Shown here piece by piece: positions 1-7,372 of a stretch of DNA of 11,431 nt. The notes under the pieces are model-generated. The model made no database searches, was not told the DNA's origin, and saw only the letters and a list, made by a program, of their open reading frames with translations. The position numbers and the translations under genes are program-made. Position 1 is the stretch's first letter. Each line of letters starts with the position of its first letter. Origin of the DNA: Amoebophrya sp. AT5.2 (taxonomy: Eukaryota > Sar > Dinophyceae > Syndiniales > Amoebophryaceae). The stretch is taken from NCBI GenBank assembly GCA_005223375.1, contig RXOD01006065.1:1-11431 (forward strand), in the 5' to 3' direction.

Positions 1-890
1 GCACACCAGATTTCTTCTTCTCCAGCGATGTTGGAGGGACCTCGCAGCAACCGCCGGGCATTCGCGACGTAACGTCGTCGCTGAATGCTTATCTGCAATC
101 GCAAGTAGGCAGTGCTGGCACTGGCACTGAAGATGTCGCATCAACAGTGCTATCAACATCTTCAAGCAGTGAAGACGCGGACGGCAACAATCTGATTGTA
201 GCTGTCGCTCCTCCTGGCGCACAACTACAAGTACCCGAGCCGCAAGAAGGCGCCTCTGCTGCGAGTCCGAGTTCATCTGAGCAGCAGCGGCCGCAGGAGC
301 AAAAAGACAAGCAATCCGCGCAGCAGGACGGCCCCCCGGAAATCCCACAGCACGAGCAGAAGGAGCAGGATAGCTCCCCTGCCGGGCGGGTGCTGCTCCG
401 CGATTACCTTGGAGATCATGACAACGGCGGGGGCCGGTCCTCCACCGCGGTACATTTTGGCGAAAAAAAATTCGTGGAGAAGTACGACCTGCTGTACCTC
501 GCTGACAGCGACCCGGGTTCCTGTCCTGACTGCGCGGTCCTAACTGCGCAGCTCGGGGACATCATCCTGCGCTCGGTCCCGCCAAGATGGGGAGACGAAC
601 TCCGCGTGCTGTTTGCGGACGTGCAGCAGCAGGTGGTGGAAGCGGAGGACGCGGACGCAGACGCTGGTGGTGGAGATGAGGTGAAGAAGAACACCAGCCT
701 GGATGGGGTGGTGCGCTCCAGCCTGCAGATGTACTTTCCGCGGAGTCAAGTGACGCTGAGAGCGGGCGATGTGGGAATCGCGCTGGGCGAACAACTGGGG
801 GTGAAATCCTTTCCGGCGTTGTTCATGGTGGACCGCGAACAAGGTATCGTGGAGGAAGACGTGGACTTCATCCAAGTATTGAAGCGATAG
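1..890 (+). CDS. Thioredoxin-fold domain protein, 3' part (5' end outside window)
   Basis: The frame is open from base 3 to the TAG at 888-890, giving 295 visible residues with no convincing start, so the gene enters from the left edge. About the first 145 residues are low complexity (Ser, Glu, Gln, Pro, Ala) and are probably disordered. The C-terminal ~150 residues look like a thioredoxin fold. A strand (YDLLYLAD) is followed by a CPDC motif at about residues 174-177, then a second strand (ELRVLFADV), and then VKSFPALFMVD, where the Pro matches the cis-proline loop of thioredoxins. An acidic insert (DADADAGGGDE) separates the halves. In this family a CxxC pair supports dithiol-disulfide exchange, but CPDC is not the classical CGPC, so redox activity is inferred. 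No signal peptide can be judged because the N-terminus is missing. It could be one domain of a larger redox or PDI-like protein. The downstream spacer starts directly after the stop. Confidence 0.7.
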   Translation, partial: TPDFFFSSDVGGTSQQPPGIRDVTSSLNAYLQSQVGSAGTGTEDVASTVLSTSSSSEDADGNNLIVAVAPPGAQLQVPEPQEGASAASPSSSEQQRPQEQKDKQSAQQDGPPEIPQHEQKEQDSSPAGRVLLRDYLGDHDNGGGRSSTAVHFGEKKFVEKYDLLYLADSDPGSCPDCAVLTAQLGDIILRSVPPRWGDELRVLFADVQQQVVEAEDADADAGGGDEVKKNTSLDGVVRSSLQMYFPRSQVTLRAGDVGIALGEQLGVKSFPALFMVDREQGIVEEDVDFIQVLKR

Positions 891-1457
891 AAATAGAAGA
901 CCAAGCCCAGTAGTAGAGTGGCTGCCTGCTGGATGTGGTTTTTTCCAACTAAAAAATCTCCGAAAGGAAACAGAAAATGGTTTCAGAAGCGACGGTGACC
1001 AGAACAAATCTATGGACGTCGACACGGTCAGGACGACCTCTCCCGCGTCGGCATTACCGGTGAAGCTCTCACGCCGATGCTTTTTCCGCTTGCTTTTCGC
1101 TCGGAAAAATGGTTGCTCTTGCTGCGGCGTCTTTAGATGGATCGTCGCGAGAGCAGAGGGACGCCGTGAGTGACATCGACGTCACGCGTTGGTAGAAGAC
1201 GGTAAACTTGTGAGCGTCAGCGTCGTTCGTCGATTCTTGACGAGAGACCACTCGCTCGTCGATCCTCGTCAGAGTGAGAGATCGATGCCGAATCGAAGCG
1301 AGTAGAAAAAAGAAAAACATGATAAAGATAAACAATGAATATGCAAGAACCTCCAACGAACACACAGCCGCGGCTGCGCCTCGACGTAGGCGTAGAGTCA
1401 TAGCGGAAAGCAAAACATAGCGGAACCGGTAGCGCGATCGCGGTGTCCACCGCTTCT

Positions 1458-1809
1458 TTATCTTGGAGGTGTAGTCTTTCCTGTAAATTGTGAGCCCATA
1501 ACGATAAGTGCTAGGAGGTAGTGCGGGAGCGGGTCCGGGTAATTACTACTTCTCGTCCGAGTAGGAGTACTCCTCGAAAAAAGGTGTTTTTTTTCAAAGC
1601 ACAGAATGAACAGTTTGCCTTTGACGTGTCCCGATCGGCGGTGCAGCTTCGATGACTGCCCTGACCTCGACCACGACGACCCGGCTCCACTCTCAGTCTC
1701 AGTCAACGTCGTCAGCCCAGTTTTGGCTTTTTTGTGCGGCGCCGAGCAAATGCAGAACGGTGCATTCTGGTAGCCACCTTCTTCTCCCGAGGACGCGAGA
1801 GGACTCCAT
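1458..1809 (-). CDS. Candidate small two-exon minus-strand gene (weak)
   Basis: On the minus strand an ATG at 1809-1807 sits in a good initiation context (ACCATGG) and opens 34 codons to 1708. A GT donor at 1707-1706 and a CAG acceptor ending at 1656 would join, in phase 0, to a second frame (1655-1458, TAA stop), giving 99 aa. The second exon contains HVKGKLFILCFEKK and ends DPLPHYLLALIVMGSQFTGK and a short tail. The implied intron is only 52 nt, shorter than any other intron in the window, and no family is recognised. The candidate would be divergent from the gene starting at 1990. It could equally be chance open frames in a spacer. Confidence 0.18.
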
Positions 1810-1910
1810 GGTGCGGTTGGCTCAGGCTCACTGCACCTGAAGAAAAAAGTGGTCTGCAGGAGTGGAAGTGGCAGAATTGTACGTTGATAAGTAAGTTATA
1901 GCCTCACCCT

Positions 1911-1913
1911 CAG
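1911..1913 (+). promoter_or_regulatory. Possible SL trans-splice acceptor for the eight-exon gene
   Basis: A CAG preceded by the pyrimidine-rich CCTCACCCT lies 76 nt upstream of the ATG at 1990. Dinoflagellate mRNAs receive a 22-nt leader by trans-splicing at such AG sites, so this is the best acceptor near the start. It is inferred from position and composition only. Confidence 0.3.
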
Positions 1914-1989
1914 CAAGAGCAACCAGCACCAAAGCCAGCGTCACCAGCGACACCCACAAGAACTACAGCTTGTTCGAGCGGGGGGCAAC

Positions 1990-4900
1990 ATGAACATGAT
2001 GCTGCCACCGATCGGGCTGACGAAGCCCATGCAAGGGGGCAAGTTTCAGCGGAGTCAGGACTTCCCCGACGCCGAGAAGAAGGTGAGTCAACACATACGA
2101 CACAAGTACCACCAGAATGCGGGAGGCAGCGGACCCAGCACCCGAAGGGGAAGTCAAAGCACCGGAGCGCTCGGTACTCTTCGACTAGAACTTCAACAAC
2201 TTCAGCCTCAACTTTACCAAATATATAACAGTACTCCGTAGCCATTTTGGCTCAAGGCCGGCGCTCAAGCACGTTAATAAAACCCGGGTTTGGCTGCAGC
2301 TGTATATTCTCTAAGACTTATATATATTACCTTAACTGTTGATTCATGTTAACGTAAGCGAGGTTCGAAGCCCGTGAATCTCCCCTGTAACAACAGTACG
2401 CGTCCCGCGGGGGTTACATTTACGTACGGTTACAACCACGCAGCTAGCCTCAGTGCTACAATTTTTCGTCCACCGTAGAACGAACTATAGTCTCGTTCTC
2501 CTTCTCGACTCGATTGTTCGATTGTTCAATTTTAACCTCCCCCCATCGGTCGCATTAATTGAGCAATCTCATCTGTCAATCTGAACTACCAGGTCTCTCG
2601 ACTTCGGTCTCATCTACTTCGAAATTGAACCAATCTTCTCAAATTGGCGGCGGTCTGAGTTCTGGCCACGCCTCGGCGCAGCGCTTTCCGCTGGTTCCGC
2701 AACCCATCACGGGCCTCGAAAACTTCACGCTGGAGGAGTACGAGCGCATTTACGCGAACGTGAGCAACGAGGACTTCATTAATGAGGACGACCGTCGAAA
2801 GGCCGCTATGCAGCAGCTAGGGGCGGCGAATTCCTCGTCGGACGAGGGTTCGAAGATGGACGCGAAGCAAGGGGTCAGCGGGAAATTCGAGAGGATAAAC
2901 GTGGGAGAGATCATAGGCGGAATGGAGAGGGATATGAAGAACATCCGGGAGTTCAAGAATTTTCAATTCGTTAAAGGAGGCTTGGGGGCGGGGGAAAAAA
3001 AGCCGGCCGGGGGCGCCGACAAAGAAAGCACGCAGGACAGTATGAAACAGGTACAAGAAATCATGATGATGATGAGCAGGTGGATTATTGATTCCGATTC
3101 CCTCCATCTTAATATTGTATACGCTTACGATTCGCGCTTTGACTCTGATGTGTACTGCTGGTCGCACCCCTGTACCTGTTTCTGTTTCTCGTGCCACCGT
3201 ACCCGACGTACTACCGCACTACATGTTACAACAGGGCGGCGGCCGAGAAGGCGGCGGACGCAGTGCGTCACCCGTGAAAGGCGCCGCGGGCTCTCCCAGC
3301 GAAGACGTCGATCCTTCGAAGCACAAGTCGAAGCAGGACGTCGTTATGCAGCACGTTGACGAGCGGCGCACTCTGAAGCCAGCCGTGCTCGCGGAACTCC
3401 AGCTGCAAGTGCCCTACCTCAACTTCAAAATACCCGGCAGCCACGAAACAATAGGTACAGTTTCTTACCAGTACCACGGGCGGGGGCTAACTATCTGTAC
3501 CTTGCTAAGAATCAAGCTTCAATCGAAGAAGATGTTGAAATCACCACACTCCATCGCTCCTACCACCACGACTACCACTACATCGCTCCACCGCAGAGCT
3601 GGTCGACGTCCGCAAGTTGTCGGAGTCTGCGATGTGCAATGGGCTTGTCGGGGTCACGCTCGAGCAGTTGATGGCGGCCTATCAGCGCAAGCAGAAGGAG
3701 GTGCTTTCCGCGGGTTCGTCGGTCGGTTCCGTCGACTTTCTCCGCAAAAACAAGCTCTCCGCGAGCGTGTGGGGACACTCACGCTCACAGTCCGTCCCCG
3801 AGATCAAGCAAGTAGAGGAGGAGGAGTGGTACCAGCGGGCCTGGTACCGACGGAAGTACGCGCTCCGGGAAAGAATCGAAAGCAAAAAGCAGAACACGAA
3901 GACATTCAAGAAGATGCAAAGAGAAGCGGCCGAGGCGATCTTGCGAGAAGCAGCGGAGGAAATCCTGCAGGCACAGCGAGCGTGGATAAGAAGCGTCTCG
4001 GTGCTGAAGTTCATGCTGTCAGTGGCCGAGCTGAAAGATTCAAAAGAGCTAAGGAGACTGAAAATGAACAAGAGGAAAAAAGAAAAAAAAGAAAAGGAAA
4101 AAACAGCCGCGGAAGCAGGAGGTACGAAAAGAAAAATAAGTACTCGCGAAGGCGAACGTTTGATCATGGAAGGAATAAAAAAAAACATGCATCCAGGTGT
4201 GTGCCTGCCTAGAGTTAGACAGTCAGTCGTACTGCAGTTCGTTGCTTGAGCCTTGACTTGTCTGTGCATAGATAGGCATACGCCATACCTATACGGCTGA
4301 TCGATGGATCTGGTTTAGTGGTACTTAGTACCAGACGAACACCACGTACTTTTCGTGCAAACGCGCATCATCGGCACTGAGTCTTAGTCATGCTTTTCTT
4401 GCTTCACGGCACGCGTCTCGTGGCAAAGCATTTCTTTGATTTCGTGCTGGCGATGCGCGAAGAATCGAAAAAAAAGTCAGTAGACCGCGACCATCATCAT
4501 GTATCACAGCATGTTTAAAAAACCGTTGGAAAAGAAACCGTGTAGCACTCATGCAACATTTACTGCTTCACAGCCGAAGGCGAGGAGGGTGGTGCCCCGG
4601 CTGCGGGCGGTGAGGAGGAGGCGGAGGAGAAGTCCGCCGCGGACCTGGAGCTGGAGCGCGTGCAGAAGATAGACGCTATGTGGTCCCTTGTTTTTTACGC
4701 GACGAAAATGCTTCAACGGCTCTACAAACAGAGAACGAAGCAGCGCGCCGTCAGCAAGATCGTCTGGCTCTTCCGCATGGTCGAAACCAGCAGCGCGATG
4801 AAGAGAGCAGTACTTCAACTTCGAGCTGATAGATAGACGAGGACAGTCCCTGCAGCTAGCTTTCATTTATATTATTTTTACCGGGTGCAAAACAAAGTAC

Positions 4901-6102
4901 TACTAGCTACTACCTAACCGTAACCTAAGGTAAGTAATGTCGCGATCACGCGCACGGCAGGTTCTTCGTTTCGCGACTACGCTGCGGTCCATACCCGTGC
5001 GGGCCAAAGTATATCTCGCGAACAAGCGGAAGCGCAACGCTGAGATGGAGCTGCAGTGGACCGCATTCGAGGACAACCTGCTGGAGGACCACTTCCGAAA
5101 AATGCGCGCTGCCGTCGTGCGGGAAGCGGTGCAGGCGAAGAAAAAGTCCATCAGCAGCAAAGACGATACCATAATGGAAATCCTCGAGGGGGGCGGTACA
5201 AACTTCTATGGCAGTTTGAGTTTGTCTCTGTGGTCGTGATTGTGAATCGAGGACCTACATAGATATACCCTACATAGAAATATAGTATCTTTAGGCCGAC
5301 GAACTGTTACTGTTTTTCAGCTTCATAACAACTTTCGTCAATACTGCAGGGGGCGTGAACTGGAAGCAGTTCCGGGTTCCGGCACAGTACCGAAAGCAGT
5401 TTGTGCAGGAGCAGTACATCGATTTGATGCTGAAGAACCAGCGCGCCATGGCCCAGATGTACCAAACCGTGAAGCGATGCTACATGGAGCAGGCACAAAT
5501 GGTCAACTTCCTGCGCAAAATGGGCGTGGAGGAAGACCAAATCGACAAAGCCAAAACAGAGATGGAACCAGGTCGGGCTTGTTCCGCTATATTGGAGTGC
5601 GCCTCACCACAGGCACAGGCCGCTTTTTCAAAGAAATTGCCTTCTGGAGCACGTTGACGTCGAACGTAAACAGGCACTGCTCCTCTCGTCCTGCAACATA
5701 CCTAGTGCTAGTCGGTGTTTCTTGTACTACATGCATCTACAACTACAAACAGAAAACAACCCTTCGACGGCGAAGTTTTGGAATTTGTCCGACCAAGTGT
5801 TGGAGGAAGCCATCCGCAAGATCGTGAACGAGAAGTGCCGCTCGATGACCCAGCATCCGCTCTTCCTGGAGGAGCACGAGTTGGAGGAGCGGGAACGGCG
5901 GGAAGCCCACGGCTCCAAGGACTCCGCTATTTCCGCTATGTCCACGGGGACGACGGGAAACCAAGTCGGGAAGCTGCCGTCGAAGGAGACGGCCCAGGAC
6001 ATCGAGAAGCAGCACTTCTCCAGCGACCCAAACCAAGTCCAAAACCAAGGCGCGAGCAGCTCGGGAGAAGAAGGAGGAGGATTCAAAATGGGACTGGTGT
6101 AG
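1990..6102 (+). CDS. Eight-exon gene, 749-aa charged helical protein of unknown function
   Basis: Exons: 1990-2082, 2682-3050, 3235-3454, 3597-4121, 4574-4809, 4961-5195, 5350-5571 and 5753-6102. They total 2250 nt, and all seven junctions keep frame (phases 0,0,1,1,0,1,1). Every intron is GT-AG. The start ATG is the first in exon 1, whose donor is the consensus AAG|GTGAGT; exon 2 has no early in-frame ATG, so an upstream exon is needed. The protein is rich in Lys, Arg, Glu and Ala. Landmarks are FTLEEYERIYANVSNEDF in exon 2, Gly/Ser-rich exon 3 ending AELQLQVPYLNFKIP, a long basic helical run in exon 4 ending in a KKEKKEKEK stretch, an acidic patch opening exon 5, and a basic helix across the exon 5-6 junction that weakly recalls IQ motifs. 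Exon 7 is helical and Met/Gln-rich. The C-terminus is Ser/Gly-rich. No signal peptide, membrane span or enzyme motif is visible. The least certain points are the exon 2 acceptor (alternatives exist upstream) and the exon 7 donor (GTCGGG). Confidence 0.8.
2227..2399 (+). mobile_element. Repeat-bounded SL-headed insertion (putative retroposed fragment)
   Basis: The 8-mer AACAGTAC occurs at 2227-2234, directly before the first SL base, and again at 2392-2399. The 157 nt between the copies (2235-2391) begin with the complete SL. This is what a target-site duplication around an inserted SL-bearing cDNA fragment would look like. No poly-A tail, reverse transcriptase or coding frame is present, so it would be non-autonomous and 3'-truncated. 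An 8-bp repeat of this spacing can arise by chance, but abutting the SL start exactly makes that less likely. The same segment can be read as an intron-like unit with GTAC at 2231 and CAG ending at 2396. Confidence 0.5.
2235..2256 (+). other. Exact dinoflagellate spliced-leader sequence in genomic DNA
   Basis: All 22 bases match the dinoflagellate SL consensus, with the variable first base being T. The core reads CCGTAGCCATTTTGGCTC and is followed by AAG. In an SL RNA gene the leader is followed at once by a GT donor; here it is followed by GCCGGC, and no Sm-type site follows. It is therefore more likely a relict from a reverse-transcribed, trans-spliced mRNA than an SL RNA gene. A second GCTCAAG at 2263-2269 matches the last 7 bases of the SL and could be a decayed older leader. 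SL relicts from retroposed mRNA are known in dinoflagellates. Confidence 0.88.
4122..4573 (+). other. Intron 4 of the eight-exon gene (452 nt)
   Basis: It starts GTACGA after AGGAG and ends TTCACAG. Phase 1 is kept, and exons 4 and 5 join within a Glu/Ala/Gly-rich stretch. The exon 4 frame stays open through the donor to a stop at 4249, so retention would add 42 residues ending in an unrelated tail. The intron holds a 15-nt palindrome at 4319-4333 (TGGTACTTAGTACCA) and several further GTAC tetramers, but no exon or RNA gene that I can identify. Confidence 0.75.
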
Positions 6103-6254
6103 TGCTGCCGGAGGTCTTGGTCTGATTCTTGCACTTGTTCACCAGATGCAGATTTTCCAGAGAGAGTCGAGGAAGGCGGATGCGGATCCCGATTCCGTTT
6201 ATTCTGCGTTTGAACTTTTTTTCGGATCCAATTTCGGTTGATGTCGGCGACAGC

Positions 6255-6273
6255 GCGGCGCCTGCAGCGCCGC
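6255..6273. repeat. Short GC-rich hairpin, 153 nt after a stop codon
   Basis: GCGGCGC at 6255-6261 and GCGCCGC at 6267-6273 form a perfect 7-bp stem around the loop CTGCA. It may be part of the 3' UTR of the eight-exon gene. Function is unknown, and a stem this short could be chance. Confidence 0.4.
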
Positions 6274-6471
6274 TTACCAACGAATTATTCCAAGTATCCA
6301 GTGATTTTGACGATCACCACAACTTCAGATATGAGATATGTTTCTCATCATTGTAGCTCTCGCTATATCTTCAACAACACGACCGCGTCCGCGTGCTGCA
6401 CTTTGCTCTGATGTTTTCTTCCTAGTTTCGCAATCGGAATCGCCATCGCGCTCGCGCACGCAAGACAGATA

Positions 6472-6483
6472 CGATCGCGATCG
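6472..6483. repeat. 12-bp palindrome CGATCGCGATCG
   Basis: This is a perfect 12-bp palindrome in a stretch rich in ATCGC repeats (about 6428-6490). There is no associated gene or known function. Confidence 0.4.
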
Positions 6484-6837
6484 CAATCGCTCTTTTTTTT
6501 AATGGGGCACCGGCAGCCCCAGCCGCTGCCGCATCTAGAATCAGGAGATTGATTCAGATTCACTCGTCGTGCGTCGGCGCTGCCACTTTCCCTGGACATA
6601 TGTATCGCTCCCGAACGCGAGTCCCAGCGCCACAAAAGAAATCAACCAAGTTCATCATCTTCTTCATCACGCTTCTCTTTCTCATCAGACGAGAAATCAC
6701 AGATGTAGCATAATTTTCGGCCCGCCGTGTAGTTGGGTGGAAAAAACCACTGGACTGCCTTCTATGGTTTATTCACGTTGCTCGTGGTGGTCGTCGATCG
6801 AGCGCCGAGCAGTGTGACAAGAGTGACGAGCGACATC

Positions 6838-6891
6838 GATGATGTGGTGGACCTTGACCTTCCTTCTTGGGTCAAGGTCCACCCCATCATC
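6838..6891. repeat. 22-bp inverted repeat with 10-nt loop
   Basis: The left arm 6838-6859 starts GATGATGTGGTGGACC and the right arm 6870-6891 ends GTCCACCCCATCATC. They pair over 22 bp with a single mismatch (A/C at the ninth position from the outer end), leaving the loop TTCCTTCTTG. A stem of this quality is not expected by chance in 11 kb. It may be a recently formed foldback, a small inverted-repeat element, or a structured RNA segment. It lies about 480 nt upstream of the LRR gene ATG and overlaps weak open frames on both strands. Confidence 0.75.
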
Positions 6892-7041
6892 ACCGCTGGA
6901 AACCCCTTCATTCGCGTGTTTCGCGAATAGAACGATCTCGATCTTCACCATCAAAACGGGGACCCCAGCACGTCGAGTGATTTTTTGCGCAAAGCGTGGC
7001 CCCAAACGGAAAATGTCAAATGGAGCGCAACCAATCGTGGA

Positions 7042-7371
7042 CTAAAACTTCCACACACTAGCTGCAGAGAGTCGAGGTCGAGGACGTCGACGGCGAGGAT
7101 TCCATCGACAAAATTTTATTTTCTTTTTCATTGGATCTGGCTGTAGTGCCGCCAGCGTCGCGTACTTTTTCTTATGCGTTCTTTTCATACATAGCTTTCA
7201 CGGCTTCATCGGCTCAACCTATCGTTATCGACTTGCTTCTCCGCACGAACTATTTTTACCTTAAGCTTGACCTAAACCTTTACCTTGCTATTCTCATACA
7301 TCTTCATCACGGAGCAGGAGCTGCTCTTTTACAACTTGCTTTCGATCGGCCCATCGGCCTTTTCGCGCCAT
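7042..7371 (-). CDS. Candidate small two-exon minus-strand basic protein (weak)
   Basis: A minus-strand ATG at 7371-7369 lies one base from the LRR gene ATG on the other strand. It opens MARKGRWADRKQVVKEQ and continues to GAT at 7302-7300, followed by the donor GTATGA. An AG ending at 7195 leads in phase 0 to a 50-residue basic frame (7194-7042, TAG stop) containing KKKYATLAALQPDPMKKK. The intron would be 105 nt and the protein 74 aa. The acceptor lacks a pyrimidine tract and no family is recognised. The frame would overlap the 5' UTR of the LRR gene. Treat as a hypothesis. Confidence 0.17.
7315..7317 (+). promoter_or_regulatory. Possible SL trans-splice acceptor for the LRR gene
   Basis: A CAG lies 55 nt upstream of the ATG at 7373, after a long pyrimidine-rich tract (about 7256-7310). 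The distance is similar to the candidate acceptor of the eight-exon gene. Inferred from sequence character only. Confidence 0.3.
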
Positions 7372-7372
7372 C

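Larger units (their letters stand above)
891..1989. other. Spacer between thioredoxin-like gene and eight-exon gene
   Basis: This 1.1-kb stretch holds the 3' UTR of the left gene and the 5' region of the next. I see no plus-strand coding exon I would defend. A 55-codon ATG frame at 1606-1773 has coding-like composition but no support. Small structures include an 8-bp stem with a 13-nt loop (1081-1088 with 1102-1109, TTTTTCCG/CGGAAAAA), a 6-bp stem with 2-nt loop at 1440-1453, and a perfect 12-bp palindrome AGGAGTACTCCT at 1563-1574. A weak minus-strand gene candidate is listed separately. Confidence 0.5.
2083..2681 (+). other. Intron 1 of the eight-exon gene (599 nt), contains the SL copy
   Basis: The intron starts GTGAGT and ends GCGCAG before CGCTTTCC. 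The acceptor at 2680-2681 is chosen because it is the only nearby AG that restores phase 0 from exon 1 to the open frame of exon 2. It is the longest intron of the gene; the others are 142-452 nt. It contains an exact SL sequence, a flanking 8-bp direct repeat, and a 12-bp palindrome (AAACCCGGGTTT, about 2280-2291). The last ~90 nt are open in the exon 2 frame, so an earlier acceptor cannot be excluded. Confidence 0.6.
6103..7372. other. Spacer between eight-exon gene and LRR gene
   Basis: No plus-strand gene in this 1.27-kb stretch is convincing. A 38-codon ATG frame at 6600-6713 encodes a basic N-terminus followed by a hydrophobic run (FIIFFITLLFLI). Open frames on both strands overlap around 6733-7045, including a 68-codon plus frame starting ATG at 6839 and a minus frame ending at 6769. 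They overlie a large inverted repeat, which by itself makes both strands look alike, so none is called. Near the LRR gene the plus strand is pyrimidine-rich. The T-rich run at about 7112-7130 could act as a TTTT-type promoter element, which has been proposed in dinoflagellates; this is speculative. Confidence 0.45.

Noticed and set aside
1711..1730. SL-like string (AGCCCAGTTTTGGCT)
   Set aside because: It shares only the TTTTGGCT core with the spliced leader and lacks its 5' and 3' ends, so it cannot be separated from chance.
2362..2372. tRNA B-box-like GGTTCGAAGCC
   Set aside because: The flanking bases do not form a T-stem, and no acceptor or anticodon stem can be folded around it.
2257..2391. 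SL RNA gene body downstream of the leader
   Set aside because: The leader is followed by GCC rather than a GT donor, and no Sm-type T-rich site is seen in the next 100 nt.
3088..4212. Long 374-codon plus frame across introns 2-3 and exon 4
   Set aside because: It reads through two well-supported introns and then in the wrong frame of exon 4. Only its middle part (3235-3454) is coding.
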